From assembly GCF_012847335.1 (NCBI RefSeq), contig NZ_JABBDX010000009.1, positions 1-64,000 on the forward strand: a stretch of 64,000 bases of DNA, in the 5' to 3' direction. Within the stretch, counting starts at the first letter, position 1. Every line of letters begins with the position of its first letter. Both the position numbers and the translations under genes were made by a program. Under the pieces are notes generated by a model that saw nothing but the letters and a program-made list of their open reading frames with translations, had not been told where the DNA came from and ran no database searches. Source of the DNA: Psychrobacter sp. MF31. GTDB taxonomy: Bacteria > Pseudomonadota > Gammaproteobacteria > Pseudomonadales > Moraxellaceae. Positions 1-10,390 of this stretch are shown in pieces.

Positions 1-81
1 TTCTCTCTGTTACCGCTCGACTTGCATGTGTTAAGCCTGCCGCCAGCGTTCAATCTGAGCCATGATCAAACTCTTCAGTTT
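1..81 (-). rRNA. rrs: 16S ribosomal RNA, 5' end only (partial)
   Basis: The reverse complement begins AAACTGAAGAGTTTGATCAT and continues through the universal GGCTCAGATTGAACGCTGG and CACATGCAAGTCGAGCGGT segments, which is the start of bacterial 16S rRNA. By alignment to the known E. coli 5' end the mature RNA should start at about position 81. The rest of the gene lies left of the window. The sequence is consistent with Moraxellaceae, but 81 bases are too few to name a genus. Confidence 0.97.
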
Positions 82-447
82 AATCTATCTTGAAGCCTTT
101 ACTATGTAAACATAGAAGACGACTTCTAATCTTTGGCTCATTTAATTACTAGCAAATTACTTTTGCATTCGTATATGAATTAACTTGAGTTATTTGCTGA
201 AACTAAATGATAATGTTATTAGCATTTTGTCTTAGCAAAAATCCACACAAGTTGTTCTTTAGTTCGCTGTTAAATAGTTAGCAATCTGTCGTCCAGTATT
301 GCTCAAGCTGTCTATCTTATCACATCGTGATCGTCTGTCAAGCTTTTGTTTTAATTTGTTTCTCAAGGAAATCTGTTATTGCCGCTTGATTCGCTTGTTC
401 AATTCAAGCTTTCAAACTTGGCACCAGCGTTGCCTTGTGAGGTGCGT
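82..447 (-). promoter_or_regulatory. 16S rRNA leader (pre-rRNA spacer)
   Basis: This is the transcribed leader between the rrn promoters and mature 16S rRNA. On the minus strand it carries a boxA-like stretch at about 266-283 (TTGCTAACTATTTAACAGC) followed by a TTGTGTGGAT boxC-like segment near 241-252. That layout resembles the boxA/boxC antitermination region of gammaproteobacterial rrn operons. I see no coding sequence here. Confidence 0.6.
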
Positions 448-475
448 ATTATAGACGCTTAATTTTATAAGTCAA
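448..475 (-). promoter_or_regulatory. rrn promoter P2
   Basis: On the minus strand: -35 TTGACT (470-475), a 16-base spacer, and a perfect -10 TATAAT (448-453), followed by an ACGCACCTCACAAGG discriminator. It lies about 370 bases upstream of mature 16S. Its start region resembles that of the second promoter at 615-642, suggesting duplicated tandem rrn promoters. Confidence 0.85.
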
Positions 476-614
476 GAAGTTTTTTTAAGAGTTTAAAGTT
501 ATTTCAAGTCGCTTGGCTTAATCGGTTAGTCACCCGTCGCTAGCTTCTTAACATCCCCTCTCACTACTCAGCCGCCATATCGCTAGCCGCTAACTTCCGT
601 CCTTGTGGGGGCGT

Positions 615-642
615 ATTATAGAGAGGTTTAGGAGAAGGTCAA
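615..642 (-). promoter_or_regulatory. rrn promoter P1 with UP-like A/T tract
   Basis: On the minus strand: -35 TTGACC (637-642), 16-base spacer, -10 TATAAT (615-620), then a very GC-rich discriminator ACGCCCCCACAAGG, the type expected for stringently controlled rRNA promoters. The 50-60 bases immediately upstream (643-700) are almost pure A/T, as for an UP element. This is the outermost rrn promoter; pssA ends just beyond it. Confidence 0.85.
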
Positions 643-702
643 GCTTTATTTATAATTTATTTTAATTAATTTATAAAATATTGAATTTACAGTAGTTTTT
701 TA

Positions 703-1569
703 CTAAACTTTACTTTTAATAGTAGTGACAATTCCTGAGAGCGCGTAAATGATGCCAATAGCTAAAATTCCAACAGGAATGTCATAAAGTACGATGCTCA
801 TAATTAAAACGCCAACGATTAAGGCAACAAACGGTACCTTTTTTTTGTCAAACTCTTTAAAGCTGTAGTATTTGACGTTGCTGACCATAAGCAAACCGCA
901 AATGACAACCCAAGCGGCAAATAATAAGGTAATTAAAGGATCATAACTGCCGACCCAAGCGTTATGGTCGATAGCAACCATAACGGCGGCGGTCACTAAG
1001 ATGGCAGCAAGTGGACTTGCTAATCCCACAAAATATTTTTTGTCCACCGAGCCGATTTGAACATTAAAGCGTGCCAAACGAAACGCGCCGCAAGCCGTAA
1101 AGACAAACGCGCAACCAATACCGATGCGACCTAAAGGTTGTAGGGCAAAGCTATAAATCAAGATAGCAGGCGCCACACCAAACGCAAGCATATCGGCAAG
1201 CGAGTCGTACTGCTCACCAAAAGGGCTTTGCGCGTTTAATAATCGAGCAACCCTGCCATCCATGCCGTCTAAAATAGCAGACAAAAAGATGGCAAGAGCA
1301 GCTTTGTAAAACTCGCCTTGGGTACTGGCTAAAATAGAAAAAAAGCCTGAAAGCAGCGACAAAGTGGTGATAAGGTTTGGCGCTAAATAAACGCCGCGAC
1401 TGACCACGCGCTTGCCTCCAGCCACTTCGGTTTCGATGACTTCAAAGGTCAGCCCATCATGATTGTCGTGGTCGGCAAGATGAACATTAGCATCATGATC
1501 GGGCGGCAAACTTGCTGCAGGCTTTAGCGTTGCCTCTAACGGCGAGTCGGTAAATGGTTGACGGCTCAT
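703..1569 (-). CDS. pssA: CDP-diacylglycerol--serine O-phosphatidyltransferase
   Basis: Inner-membrane enzyme making phosphatidylserine from CDP-diacylglycerol and serine, the precursor of phosphatidylethanolamine. The CDP-alcohol phosphotransferase motif D-G-x2-A-R-x8-G-x3-D-x3-D is intact at about residues 104-126, followed by FGVAPA and several hydrophobic segments. It belongs to the integral-membrane (Bacillus/Pseudomonas-type) class, not the E. coli PssA class. A charged, His/Asp-rich N-terminal stretch of about 50 residues precedes the first membrane segment. I place the start at the ATG at 1569, preceded by AAGGA at good spacing; an in-frame TTG lies two codons upstream. The gene follows rlmJ with only nine bases between them, so they are probably co-transcribed. 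Confidence 0.93.
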   Translation of the reverse strand: MSRQPFTDSPLEATLKPAASLPPDHDANVHLADHDNHDGLTFEVIETEVAGGKRVVSRGVYLAPNLITTLSLLSGFFSILASTQGEFYKAALAIFLSAILDGMDGRVARLLNAQSPFGEQYDSLADMLAFGVAPAILIYSFALQPLGRIGIGCAFVFTACGAFRLARFNVQIGSVDKKYFVGLASPLAAILVTAAVMVAIDHNAWVGSYDPLITLLFAAWVVICGLLMVSNVKYYSFKEFDKKKVPFVALIVGVLIMSIVLYDIPVGILAIGIIYALSGIVTTIKSKV

Positions 1570-1578
1570 AAACAATCC

Positions 1579-2454
1579 TTATTCGCCAACCAACCAGCGA
1601 ACATTGGTGGCACTATCAGGCGATAGGTTTGGGGCATCTTCAGCTTTTAAAATGGGCTGTAAAAAGCGCAAAATGTCGCGAGCTTGGCTGTCAAATTGCC
1701 AAGGCGGGTTGATAATCAGCATTCCGGTGCCGTTGAGCCCAACGGCGACATCCGTTGGGTAAATGTTCAGCTCGCAAACCAACTGACGGCGAATGTCGGT
1801 GCGCTTCATCTTTTTATAAAACAGCTCAACCGCTTCGATGTTTTTGATCGGAAACCAAAGCGCGTAGACGCCTTGCGGCCATTTTTTATAGGCAGCAACA
1901 AGCAAATCAACCAATCGCGAAAAGTCTTTATGCTCTTGCTCAAATGGCGGGTCTAGCAGCACCAGACCACGGCGCTCTTTTGGTGGAATAACGGCGGTGA
2001 TGCCTTCAAACGCATCGCGATGATGAATGCCGATCGGCAGTTGATGCAATTGATAATTGAGCGCGTCAAATTCGTTAGCTTTAGCTTCAAAGGCTTCACC
2101 GCGAATGCCGCCCTCAGGATGCATTTCAATATGATGAGCGATCCACCAAGGCGATCCGGGGTAAACGTGCTTATCATAGGTCTTTTTAGCAACTTTTAGT
2201 TCAGAAATATATTCTTGAACTGCGGCTGGCGCATTGTCCATATCCGCGTCCAATAGCGCCTCAACACCGCCTTTTGCTTCGCCCGTTTTTTTTGCCTCGT
2301 CGCTTGCTAAGGAATAAAGTCCGCGACCACCGTAAGCATCGAGCACGTAGAACGGCTTATTTTTTTGGCTCAGTTGGTTGAGCAATTGCACCAGTAAAAT
2401 GTGCTTGACGACATCGGCAAAGTTTCCGGCGTGATAGGCGTGTTTGTAATTCAT
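1579..2454 (-). CDS. rlmJ: 23S rRNA (adenine(2030)-N6)-methyltransferase
   Basis: 291 residues, close to E. coli RlmJ (280). RlmJ uses S-adenosylmethionine to methylate N6 of A2030 in 23S rRNA. Visible family features are the N-terminal NYKHAYHAGNFADVVKH block, a Rossmann-type LDAYGGRG segment (about 38-45) and the catalytic DPPF motif (168-171) of N6-adenine methyltransferases. First gene of a likely two-gene unit with pssA. It diverges from the 2OG oxygenase gene at 2571, so 2455-2570 must hold both promoters. Confidence 0.92.
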   Translation of the reverse strand: MNYKHAYHAGNFADVVKHILLVQLLNQLSQKNKPFYVLDAYGGRGLYSLASDEAKKTGEAKGGVEALLDADMDNAPAAVQEYISELKVAKKTYDKHVYPGSPWWIAHHIEMHPEGGIRGEAFEAKANEFDALNYQLHQLPIGIHHRDAFEGITAVIPPKERRGLVLLDPPFEQEHKDFSRLVDLLVAAYKKWPQGVYALWFPIKNIEAVELFYKKMKRTDIRRQLVCELNIYPTDVAVGLNGTGMLIINPPWQFDSQARDILRFLQPILKAEDAPNLSPDSATNVRWLVGE

Positions 2455-2570
2455 AAGGATAAAAGTTTAACTCAGAAAAATTGCATCTATGGTAGCATAG
2501 CAAACCATAAAAGATAACGCTGGTTTTGGTAATTCTGAATGGTATCGCTTAATAATATTCGGGGTGAAGT

Positions 2571-3275
2571 ATGGCAACCGTTATCCAACGTTTAAAATCA
2601 GATCAACAATCTGAGCTACAACCCAGCAAAACAAAGGATCAAGCGCCTGAAATTTGCTTTAATCAAGCTGACTTTTGGGTAAATTGGGAAAAGGTCATTT
2701 CAGATAATTGCTTAGATCAGCTTGCCCATCAAGGTTGGGTGGTGATTGATGATGTATTTTCTGAAAAAGCGCTGATCGCATTGCAACAAGAAAGCGGCTT
2801 TATCGATTATCGCGCCGCTCAATTGACCGCTGGCATCCGGCAAAGCCAAATTCGCGGCGACAATATTCGCTGGATTGGCAAAGACTGCCCTGCCGGAAGC
2901 TTTTATTTACAAAGTATTGATGCGTTATCAGCGCACTTAAATCAGCATTTATTTACCGGAATCCGCCACAGCGAAGCGCATTTTGCCTGCTACCCTATTG
3001 GCTTTGGCTATCAGTGGCACAGCGACAATCCTGCCGGTCGCGATGAGCGGGTGATTTCTGCGGTATTTTATTTAAATGATGACTGGGAAGCAGCAGATGG
3101 CGGCGCGCTTGAAGTGGTCGATTTGCAAGACTGCCTGCACAAGTTGACGCCGCTTGCCAATCGCTTGGTCGTTTTTGACAGCAATTTACAACACCAAGTT
3201 GCCATTGCCCACCGAAAACGCTACTCAATCGCCACTTGGATGCGCCGCGATACGTTGGTGCCATTTGTTGAATGA
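2571..3275 (+). CDS. 2OG-Fe(II) oxygenase family protein (prolyl-4-hydroxylase-like)
   Basis: 234 residues. The C-terminal half is a double-stranded beta-helix dioxygenase domain: HxD at H150/D152 (WHSDNP), distal iron histidine H208 (NLQHQV) and a 2-oxoglutarate-binding arginine near R217 (HRKRYSIATW). These residues predict an Fe(II)- and 2-oxoglutarate-dependent hydroxylase or related oxidase. The substrate cannot be told from sequence. The first 40 residues are polar and not conserved-looking. A GGGGTG ribosome-binding site precedes the ATG. It lies alone between divergent rlmJ and downstream dapE, with which it could be co-transcribed (42-base gap). Confidence 0.85.
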   Translation: MATVIQRLKSDQQSELQPSKTKDQAPEICFNQADFWVNWEKVISDNCLDQLAHQGWVVIDDVFSEKALIALQQESGFIDYRAAQLTAGIRQSQIRGDNIRWIGKDCPAGSFYLQSIDALSAHLNQHLFTGIRHSEAHFACYPIGFGYQWHSDNPAGRDERVISAVFYLNDDWEAADGGALEVVDLQDCLHKLTPLANRLVVFDSNLQHQVAIAHRKRYSIATWMRRDTLVPFVE

Positions 3276-3317
3276 TTTTAAATCATGATCTTAGTTAAAT
3301 AAAAAAAGAAGGACAAT

Positions 3318-4535
3318 ATGCCGCAAAGTGAACTATCAAAAAATCATCAGGACTACCCATATTATCAAAACGAGACGCTCGCCTTAAGCTGCGAGCTGAT
3401 GAAAAAAGTCTCAGTCACGCCAAACGATAAGGGCTGCCAACAGTTACTGATTGAGCGCTTGCAGCCAATTGGCTTTCATTGCGAAACCATGAGCTTTGGC
3501 GACGCCAGTCAATCAGGGAAAAATGCTGAGGTAAGCAATCTTTGGGCGCGGCGCGGCAATCAAACTCCGGTCATTTGCTTTGCCGGTCACACCGATGTCG
3601 TACCAACAGGCGATGTGGCAAATTGGCGCTTTGATCCTTTTACCCCAACGGTTCATGAAAGCTATCTTTGGGGTCGTGGTGCGGCGGACATGAAAACCGC
3701 AATTGCCGCCTTTACGGTCGCGGCTGAAAAATTTGTTACCAATCACCCAAATCATAACGGCTCCATTGCGCTATTAATCACCGCTGATGAAGAAGGCGTA
3801 GCAACAAATGGGACGGTAAAAGTGGTTGAAGCGCTTGAAGCCAGGCAAGAAAAAATCACGTATTGCTTGGTTGGTGAGCCATCAAGTACGGATACTTTGG
3901 GCGATATTATTAAAAATGGTCGTCGCGGCTCGCTCGGCGCGGTGCTCACCGTTACGGGCAAACAAGGTCACGTCGCCTACCCGCATTTGGCAACCAACCC
4001 AATCCACGAGGCGCTTGCTGCCCTTGCCGAACTCACCGAAACGCCTTGGGATAATGGCAATGACTATTTTCCGGCAACCTCTTTGCAACTGTCCAACATC
4101 AATGGCGGTACGGGCGCAACCAACGTCATCCCCGAAACGTTAACCGTTGTTTTTAACTTTCGCTTTTCAACTGAAACGACCGCAAACGAGTTAAAAACCA
4201 AAACTCATGCAATTTTTGACAAGCATTTTACTCATTCAAACGCAAGCTATCACATTGAGTGGACGCTCTCAGGGGAGCCATTTTTAACGCCAAAAGGCAA
4301 TTTAGTCAGCGCTTGCCAAGAGGCGATTCAAGCCGTTACCGGAACAAAAGCTCAGCTTTCTACCTCAGGCGGCACCTCTGATGGCAGGTTTATTGCCCCA
4401 ACGGGCGCTCAAGTGGTCGAGCTTGGCGTTCGTAACGCAACCATTCACCAAGTCGATGAAAAAGTCGAAGTCGATGATTTAGGGAAACTGGCGCAAATTT
4501 ATGAAGGGATTTTAGAGCGGTTATTGCTCGATTAA
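3318..4535 (+). CDS. dapE: Succinyl-diaminopimelate desuccinylase
   Basis: M20-family dinuclear zinc hydrolase of the lysine/meso-diaminopimelate pathway, cleaving N-succinyl-LL-diaminopimelate. Metal ligands and catalytic residues are visible: H91-x-D93 ([11 protein letters not shown]), D124 (GRGAADMKT), and the general base E158 with metal ligand E159 (TADEEG). A C-terminal histidine block ([11 protein letters not shown]) supplies a further ligand. At 405 residues it is about 25-30 longer than E. coli DapE, mostly from an N-terminal extension before LSCELMKK. The AGAAGGA ribosome-binding site precedes the chosen ATG. It ends before a bidirectional terminator. Confidence 0.93.
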   Translation: MPQSELSKNHQDYPYYQNETLALSCELMKKVSVTPNDKGCQQLLIERLQPIGFHCETMSFGDASQSGKNAEVSNLWARRGNQTPVICFAGHTDVVPTGDVANWRFDPFTPTVHESYLWGRGAADMKTAIAAFTVAAEKFVTNHPNHNGSIALLITADEEGVATNGTVKVVEALEARQEKITYCLVGEPSSTDTLGDIIKNGRRGSLGAVLTVTGKQGHVAYPHLATNPIHEALAALAELTETPWDNGNDYFPATSLQLSNINGGTGATNVIPETLTVVFNFRFSTETTANELKTKTHAIFDKHFTHSNASYHIEWTLSGEPFLTPKGNLVSACQEAIQAVTGTKAQLSTSGGTSDGRFIAPTGAQVVELGVRNATIHQVDEKVEVDDLGKLAQIYEGILERLLLD

Positions 4536-4578
4536 GCTTTTGAATGTCAGCTTTTGAGTTCAGATTTTTGATAATTTT

Positions 4579-4619
4579 AAAAAATGCCGCGTCTTTATCA
4601 CAAATCGCGGCGTTTTTTA
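4579..4619. terminator. Bidirectional terminator between dapE and the GNAT gene
   Basis: Inverted repeat GCCGCG / CGCGGC with an A-tract on the left and TTTTTT on the right. It can terminate both converging transcripts. Confidence 0.8.
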
Positions 4620-4626
4620 TTTACCT

Positions 4627-5037
4627 TCAATCGGCAAGCTTCACCCAAGTTTGGTTATGGTTTTCAAATCCTAACTTTTTAAAGGTAATATCAGGAAGAT
4701 TTTTGGTCATGACCATCATAAGGCAGCTTGGCGTAAGCTGGGTCTCGATGGTTTTTATAAGTAGCTCTGCCACATCTTGCGATTGAAACTCAGGTCGGAC
4801 AAGCAGCTCGGCAATGCGGCAACTGTGACTAAAATCGCTATTACAGCGCGCAATTCCCACAAGCTCATGAGCATCGTTGCCCTCTTGCGACCACGCTGAA
4901 ACTAGCAAATTGGTATCATCCAGCATACCTTTAATTAAATAATGCGAGGGCGTCGGCAACTCTACTTGGCACTTGGTGACCAATTGAACATATTGTTCAG
5001 GGCTAATGGGGCTATTGATTTGGCAAATAATGGCCAT
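4627..5037 (-). CDS. GNAT-family N-acetyltransferase
   Basis: 136 residues with the GNAT pattern: a central strand with VGIARC, then IAELLVRPEFQSQDVAELLIKTIE, matching acetyl-CoA-binding motif A, and a C-terminal FKKLGFE block. The usual Q/R-x-x-G-x-G/A pyrophosphate loop is degenerate here (QSQDVA). The acetyl acceptor is unknown. An AAGGAG site precedes the ATG. It converges with dapE across a terminator; 71 bases separate it from iscX upstream on the same strand. Confidence 0.75.
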   Translation of the reverse strand: MAIICQINSPISPEQYVQLVTKCQVELPTPSHYLIKGMLDDTNLLVSAWSQEGNDAHELVGIARCNSDFSHSCRIAELLVRPEFQSQDVAELLIKTIETQLTPSCLMMVMTKNLPDITFKKLGFENHNQTWVKLAD

Positions 5038-5108
5038 AGGGCTCCTTGACGAGGTTTCAGGCGTGAACGGCGATGATTAATACTGACTCAATGAATTCAA
5101 CAGGATAA

Positions 5109-5315
5109 TTAATCCGCCTCATCAATCCAATTCATTTGAATGGCTTCTAAAATGCCTTCGTTTGATTTATTGGGATCATCATCAAAGCCATCAAGCTCAG
5201 TAATCCAGCGGTGCAAGTCAGTAAAGCGGATATAACGTGGGTCGGTATCGGGGAATTTTTCAGCAAGTTCGATGGCGATATCCAAACTGTCCGACCAAGT
5301 TAGCTTTTGGGTCAT
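5109..5315 (-). CDS. iscX: Fe-S cluster assembly protein IscX
   Basis: 68 residues, the usual size. IscX is a small acidic protein that binds IscS and modulates Fe-S cluster assembly. Recognisable by LTWSDSLDIAIEL, the DPRYIRFTDLHRWI block and the FDDDPNKSNEGILEAIQ block ending IDEAD. It is not next to iscSUA-hscBA-fdx here, unlike E. coli, where iscX closes the isc operon. A GAGGAG ribosome-binding site precedes the ATG. Confidence 0.92.
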   Translation of the reverse strand: MTQKLTWSDSLDIAIELAEKFPDTDPRYIRFTDLHRWITELDGFDDDPNKSNEGILEAIQMNWIDEAD

Positions 5316-5380
5316 GATGGCTCCTCAAGGCTCATAAATATGACCCCTATGCTAGCAGAATTTGCACGGATTTTATAGCC

Positions 5381-5914
5381 TCAAGCCAGCTGAGCTTTAA
5401 TTGCGTCTTGATTGGCGTTCCAAGTCCGAATAACGTCATTGAGATTGACTGCGGTCAAATCAAGATCGCTTGGTGGACATTTGCCATTAGCATTTGACAA
5501 TATAATTTTGCTGAGACCTACCGCTCGCAGTTGATGCTTCACAAAAAATTGATGCTGAAAATAAAGATATTTTTCATCCCAACCCAAAAGATGACTTTTC
5601 ACCTCCAATTTGTCCAAAAACGATACGGGCTTTAAATAAACCACCTCCTGCATCGCCAACACCCAGCGCAGCGTTTTGATGCCTTTTTTATGGCAGCTCG
5701 ATATCAGCCAATTGGTGATATTCAATTCAATAAACGACAAGTAGCGATAATTGGGCAAATGATTGCGCCAGCCCATATCCTGCGGCAAGATGCGGTAGCG
5801 TTGAGTGACGGGCGCTTGCAACTCGCTTTGGCTTAGCTTGGCATGTTTTGGGGTGGGCTTCAATTCACGTTTGAGCAAACTTATCATAATAAAAAAGCGC
5901 AAGAGCATGTTCAT
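5381..5914 (-). CDS. Thioesterase-like (hotdog-fold) protein
   Basis: 177 residues. The central pattern GWRNHLPNYRYLSFIELN followed by VYLKPVSFLDKLEVKSHLLGWDEKYLYFQHQF is that of acyl-CoA thioesterase-type hotdog proteins. The N-terminus begins with a short hydrophobic stretch (LLRFFIMISLL), possibly a membrane anchor. The acyl substrate is unknown. AAAGGA precedes the ATG at good spacing. Monocistronic as far as can be seen; 5915-6066 is shared with divergent yaaA. Confidence 0.75.
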   Translation of the reverse strand: MNMLLRFFIMISLLKRELKPTPKHAKLSQSELQAPVTQRYRILPQDMGWRNHLPNYRYLSFIELNITNWLISSCHKKGIKTLRWVLAMQEVVYLKPVSFLDKLEVKSHLLGWDEKYLYFQHQFFVKHQLRAVGLSKIILSNANGKCPPSDLDLTAVNLNDVIRTWNANQDAIKAQLA

Positions 5915-6066
5915 AAAACGATCCTTTATTTATTTTTTAAAATTATCTTAGCATGATCGCCATTTATTTAATGGATTAGCGTTAGTTTTATGTCAGCTTT
6001 TTAAATGCTAAATTTTGCTTATAATGGTTGCCATGACTTTATTAAAAAATGATTAAAGGATCGTTC

Positions 6067-6852
6067 ATGTATTTTTTACTCTCGCCTGCCAAAGCCTTAA
6101 ATGAACAAAAAAACTGGTCAGACACGTTAAATCCTCAATTCACGCAGCCCAAATTGGCAAGCCAAGCTGCCGACCTGATGCAAATCCTCAAACAAAAAGA
6201 CCCCATCGACTTGCAAGAATTGATGGGTATATCGAGCAAAATCGCAGCGCTAAATGCCAATCGCAATCAAGACTGGCAATTGCCGTTTGATACGGATAAC
6301 GCCAAACCTGCGATTTATATGTTTGATGGTGATGCATATCGCGGCTTGGATAGCGCCTCGCTTAATTTGGACGCGATTGACTATTTAAACTCAAATTTAG
6401 GAATGTTATCGGGGCTTTATGGGCTATTAAAACCGCTTGATTTAATGGCAGCATATCGGCTTGAGATGGGAACGGCACTTGCCACCGAATCAGCAAAAGA
6501 CTTGTACGAATTTTGGGGCGATGATATTGCCAAGCTCATCAATCAGCGCTTAAAGGACAGTTTAGGCGAAAATGTACTTATCAATTTAGCCTCTAACGAA
6601 TATTTTAAAGCGGTAAATACCAAGCTGATTAACGCTAAGATCATCACCCCAAGATTTGAAGATTATAAAAATGGCAAATATAAAGTCATCAGCTTTTACG
6701 CCAAAAAAGCGCGCGGCATGATGGCAAGGTTTGCCGCGATTAATCAATTAACCTGTGCTGAAGATTTAAAAGGCTTTAATTTGGACGGTTATTACTATTG
6801 CGAAAATGCTTCAAATGGCAATACATGGACGTTTCGCCGCGATGCGCTTTAA
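6067..6852 (+). CDS. yaaA: Peroxide stress protein YaaA (DUF328)
   Basis: 261 residues, matching the family (E. coli 258). YaaA limits free iron and DNA damage during hydrogen peroxide stress and has a DNA-binding fold. Family blocks seen: the N-terminal FLLSPAKALNE, YMFDGDAYRGLD, LSGLYGLLKPLD and the C-terminal SFYAKKARGMMARF. The start at 6067 is chosen because AAAGGA lies seven bases upstream; an in-frame ATG at 6049 would add six residues and has no ribosome-binding site. Confidence 0.93.
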   Translation: MYFLLSPAKALNEQKNWSDTLNPQFTQPKLASQAADLMQILKQKDPIDLQELMGISSKIAALNANRNQDWQLPFDTDNAKPAIYMFDGDAYRGLDSASLNLDAIDYLNSNLGMLSGLYGLLKPLDLMAAYRLEMGTALATESAKDLYEFWGDDIAKLINQRLKDSLGENVLINLASNEYFKAVNTKLINAKIITPRFEDYKNGKYKVISFYAKKARGMMARFAAINQLTCAEDLKGFNLDGYYYCENASNGNTWTFRRDAL

Positions 6853-6890
6853 GTTTAAAACTTTATAAAATAATCAAAACCAGCCAAAAT

Positions 6891-6922
6891 AAAAAGCCCC
6901 AACATCACGTTGAGGCTTTTTT
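6891..6922. terminator. Bidirectional terminator between yaaA and groEL
   Basis: AAAAAGCCCCAAC / GTTGAGGCTTTTTT stem with a five-base loop and U-tracts in both directions. It serves both converging genes. Confidence 0.85.
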
Positions 6923-6953
6923 AAACTTTTAAAATAGAAGGCTAAACGGCAAC

Positions 6954-8603
<1,650 letters not shown>

Positions 8604-8717
8604 TCATTACTCCAATAAAAAGTTGTTTGTTGTCATTAATAAAGCGTAAAGCGCCCTGCATCCCTACACATTTCAGGTTATCTTTGTCGTTATCAGGCGC
8701 TTTGAGCGAAATTTAGA

Positions 8718-9008
8718 TTAGCCCTCTAAAATTCCTAACACATCCGCTTCTTTCATAATCAATAATTCTTCACCGTCAACTTTGACTGTTTGACCTGCAT
8801 ATTGACCAAACAAGACCTTATCGCCCGCTTTTACGTCCAAAGCGCGAACGTCGCCGTTGTCACGGATTTGACCGTTGCCAACCGCAATCACTTCGCCTTG
8901 AGAAGGCTTTTCTTGAGCCGATCCTGGCAATAAAATGCCGCCAGCTGTTTTTTGCTCTTCTTCCAAGCGGCGAACCACAATACGGTCATGTAAAGGACGA
9001 ATGTTCAT
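8718..9008 (-). CDS. groS: Co-chaperonin GroES (10-kDa)
   Basis: 96 residues, normal length. It forms the heptameric lid of the GroEL chamber. Recognisable by [13 protein letters not shown], the mobile loop [16 protein letters not shown] and the C-terminal [16 protein letters not shown]. First gene of the groES-groEL operon, preceded by a heat-shock promoter. Confidence 0.98.
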   Translation of the reverse strand: MNIRPLHDRIVVRRLEEEQKTAGGILLPGSAQEKPSQGEVIAVGNGQIRDNGDVRALDVKAGDKVLFGQYAGQTVKVDGEELLIMKEADVLGILEG

Positions 9009-9102
9009 CGATATGACTCCAAAATAAAGGTTTGAATCAAAAAAAAGATTGAGATTGTCGTTCTCAATTCTGCTAAAGGTTAAGCATCAAGCTTGATTGA
9101 CA

Positions 9103-9131
9103 AAATGGGGTCAATTCGATTTTCCTTCAAG
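9103..9131 (-). promoter_or_regulatory. Sigma-32 heat-shock promoter of groES-groEL
   Basis: On the minus strand: CTTGAAG (9125-9131), a 14-base spacer, then CCCCATTT (9103-9110). This closely matches the RpoH consensus CTTGAA / CCCCATnT. It lies about 95 bases upstream of the groES start. No CIRCE inverted repeat is visible, so HrcA control is not suggested. Confidence 0.85.
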
Positions 9132-9356
9132 TAAGATTGCAAAATAATTATCAAAATTTAGCGTTTAGGGGTAAATAATGAAAAAGCGATCAGCAAAGTC
9201 ACAATCACTAAGCATTGAGTAACCTGAACAACAAAATGCCAACGCCTAAGCCATAATCCTGCCTTGAAAATGTAACAATTTATGACCATTATAATAAAAG
9301 AATTTTTACCCCGTACTTTTTATTACTCTGTATGAATAACGATGATAAGGAAAGTG

Positions 9357-10100
9357 ATGATGTCAGTCGCATTAAAGACAATTTTAAAACCGATTAAATC
9401 TGTGCGCTCTACCGCTGCGATGAGCGCCGCTTTGGTGACGGTCGGAATGATGAGTATGGGCGCGGCAACTATCGCCCAAGCCAAAGTGATCCAGCCATCA
9501 AACGCAGATTACAGTTTTACCGTTGAGGACAAATATAAAGGCACCGCCAACCGAAGCTTGACTAAATCAGGAAATACTTGGAAATATAATGTTAAAGCTC
9601 GCGTGGCAGGCGTGGCGACCGCCTCTCAAAACAGCGCCTTTACTTTAAACGGCAATACGGTCACGCCAATTTCGGCAAGTACGACCTATAAAATCTTTGG
9701 CGTTGGACGAACCCATACGCTTAATTTTAATAATGCCAGTAAACAAGTCAGCAGCGCTTATCGAGGCAAAACGGTCAATTTAAAAGTGGCGCAGCCCACT
9801 TTTGATGATTTAAGCCTTGAGATGCAAATTCGCCAAGACCTATTAAATGGTAAATTTACCGGCAATTACTACATGGCAAAGCATGACAAGATTGAAAAAA
9901 CGCCTTTTAAAAAGTCAGGAGCTACCAAAATCACCGTTCCTGCCGGCACCTTTGATACCGTTCGCGTCGACCGCGTTCATGATGACAACAGCCGCTCAAC
10001 GAGTTTTTGGCTTGCCCCAAGCTTAGATTATTTGCCAGTCAAAGTCGTTCAAATCAACGATGGTAAAAAAATGGATTTAGAGCTTACTAAGGTAAATTAA
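9357..10100 (+). CDS. Exported DUF3108 domain-containing protein
   Basis: About 247 residues. A basic start and a hydrophobic AALVTVGMMSMGAATIAQA segment form a signal peptide with an AQA-K cleavage site. The mature part (from KVIQPSNADYSF) is the beta-rich DUF3108 fold with SLTKSGNTWKYNVKARVAG and a C-terminal VPAGTFDTVRVDR ... FWLAPSLDYLPVKV block. Envelope or periplasmic location is inferred; no enzymatic role is known. AAGGA precedes the ATG pair at 9357/9360; the upstream ATG at 9342 overlaps that site and is less likely. Confidence 0.82.
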   Translation: MMSVALKTILKPIKSVRSTAAMSAALVTVGMMSMGAATIAQAKVIQPSNADYSFTVEDKYKGTANRSLTKSGNTWKYNVKARVAGVATASQNSAFTLNGNTVTPISASTTYKIFGVGRTHTLNFNNASKQVSSAYRGKTVNLKVAQPTFDDLSLEMQIRQDLLNGKFTGNYYMAKHDKIEKTPFKKSGATKITVPAGTFDTVRVDRVHDDNSRSTSFWLAPSLDYLPVKVVQINDGKKMDLELTKVN

Positions 10101-10115
10101 TACTTTTTTCATTTA

Positions 10116-10147
10116 AAAAGGCTTTCTTAGGAAAGTCTTTTTTTGGG
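10116..10147 (+). terminator. Terminator after the DUF3108 gene
   Basis: AAAAAGGCTTTC / GAAAGTCTTTTT hairpin with a TTAG loop and a T-run, 16 bases past the stop codon. Confidence 0.8.
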
Positions 10148-10214
10148 TTATTGGTATTGTTTAATAAAGTCAAGATTAACTTGATACTTGACTTATTAGG
10201 GATTAATGATACTC

Positions 10215-10390
10215 TGAGCGCTCTTTGGGGAGTAGCCTGCTTTTTTTATAAAAGCGTTCGTATCAACATACTTGGCCACATTGCCATGGTACGAACACCG
10301 CTTTGGTTGGCAAGACCATCGATATTTCCACACTTGCAGGTCGAGGGTGTGGCGATGTCGTGGACTTGAACTCGACCAAAGAGAATTGTT
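10215..10390 (+). promoter_or_regulatory. yybP-ykoY manganese riboswitch upstream of mntP
   Basis: The region contains the two signature loops of this Mn2+-sensing class: GGGGAGTAG (10227-10235) and CAACATACTT, carried in a hairpin closed by GTTCGTA / TACGAAC. GGCAAGACC follows. CTCTTTGG (10221-10228) can pair with CCAAAGAG (10376-10383), which overlaps the mntP ribosome-binding region. An alternative pairing GGTCGAG (10339-10345) / CTCGACC (10371-10377) competes with it. In this family Mn2+ binding increases expression of exporters such as MntP; the switching model here is inferred. Confidence 0.88.

Noticed and set aside
9178-9222. 14-codon ORF with AGGGG upstream, between groES and the DUF3108 gene
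   Set aside because: Too short, no composition or context pointing to a leader peptide, no hairpin after it.
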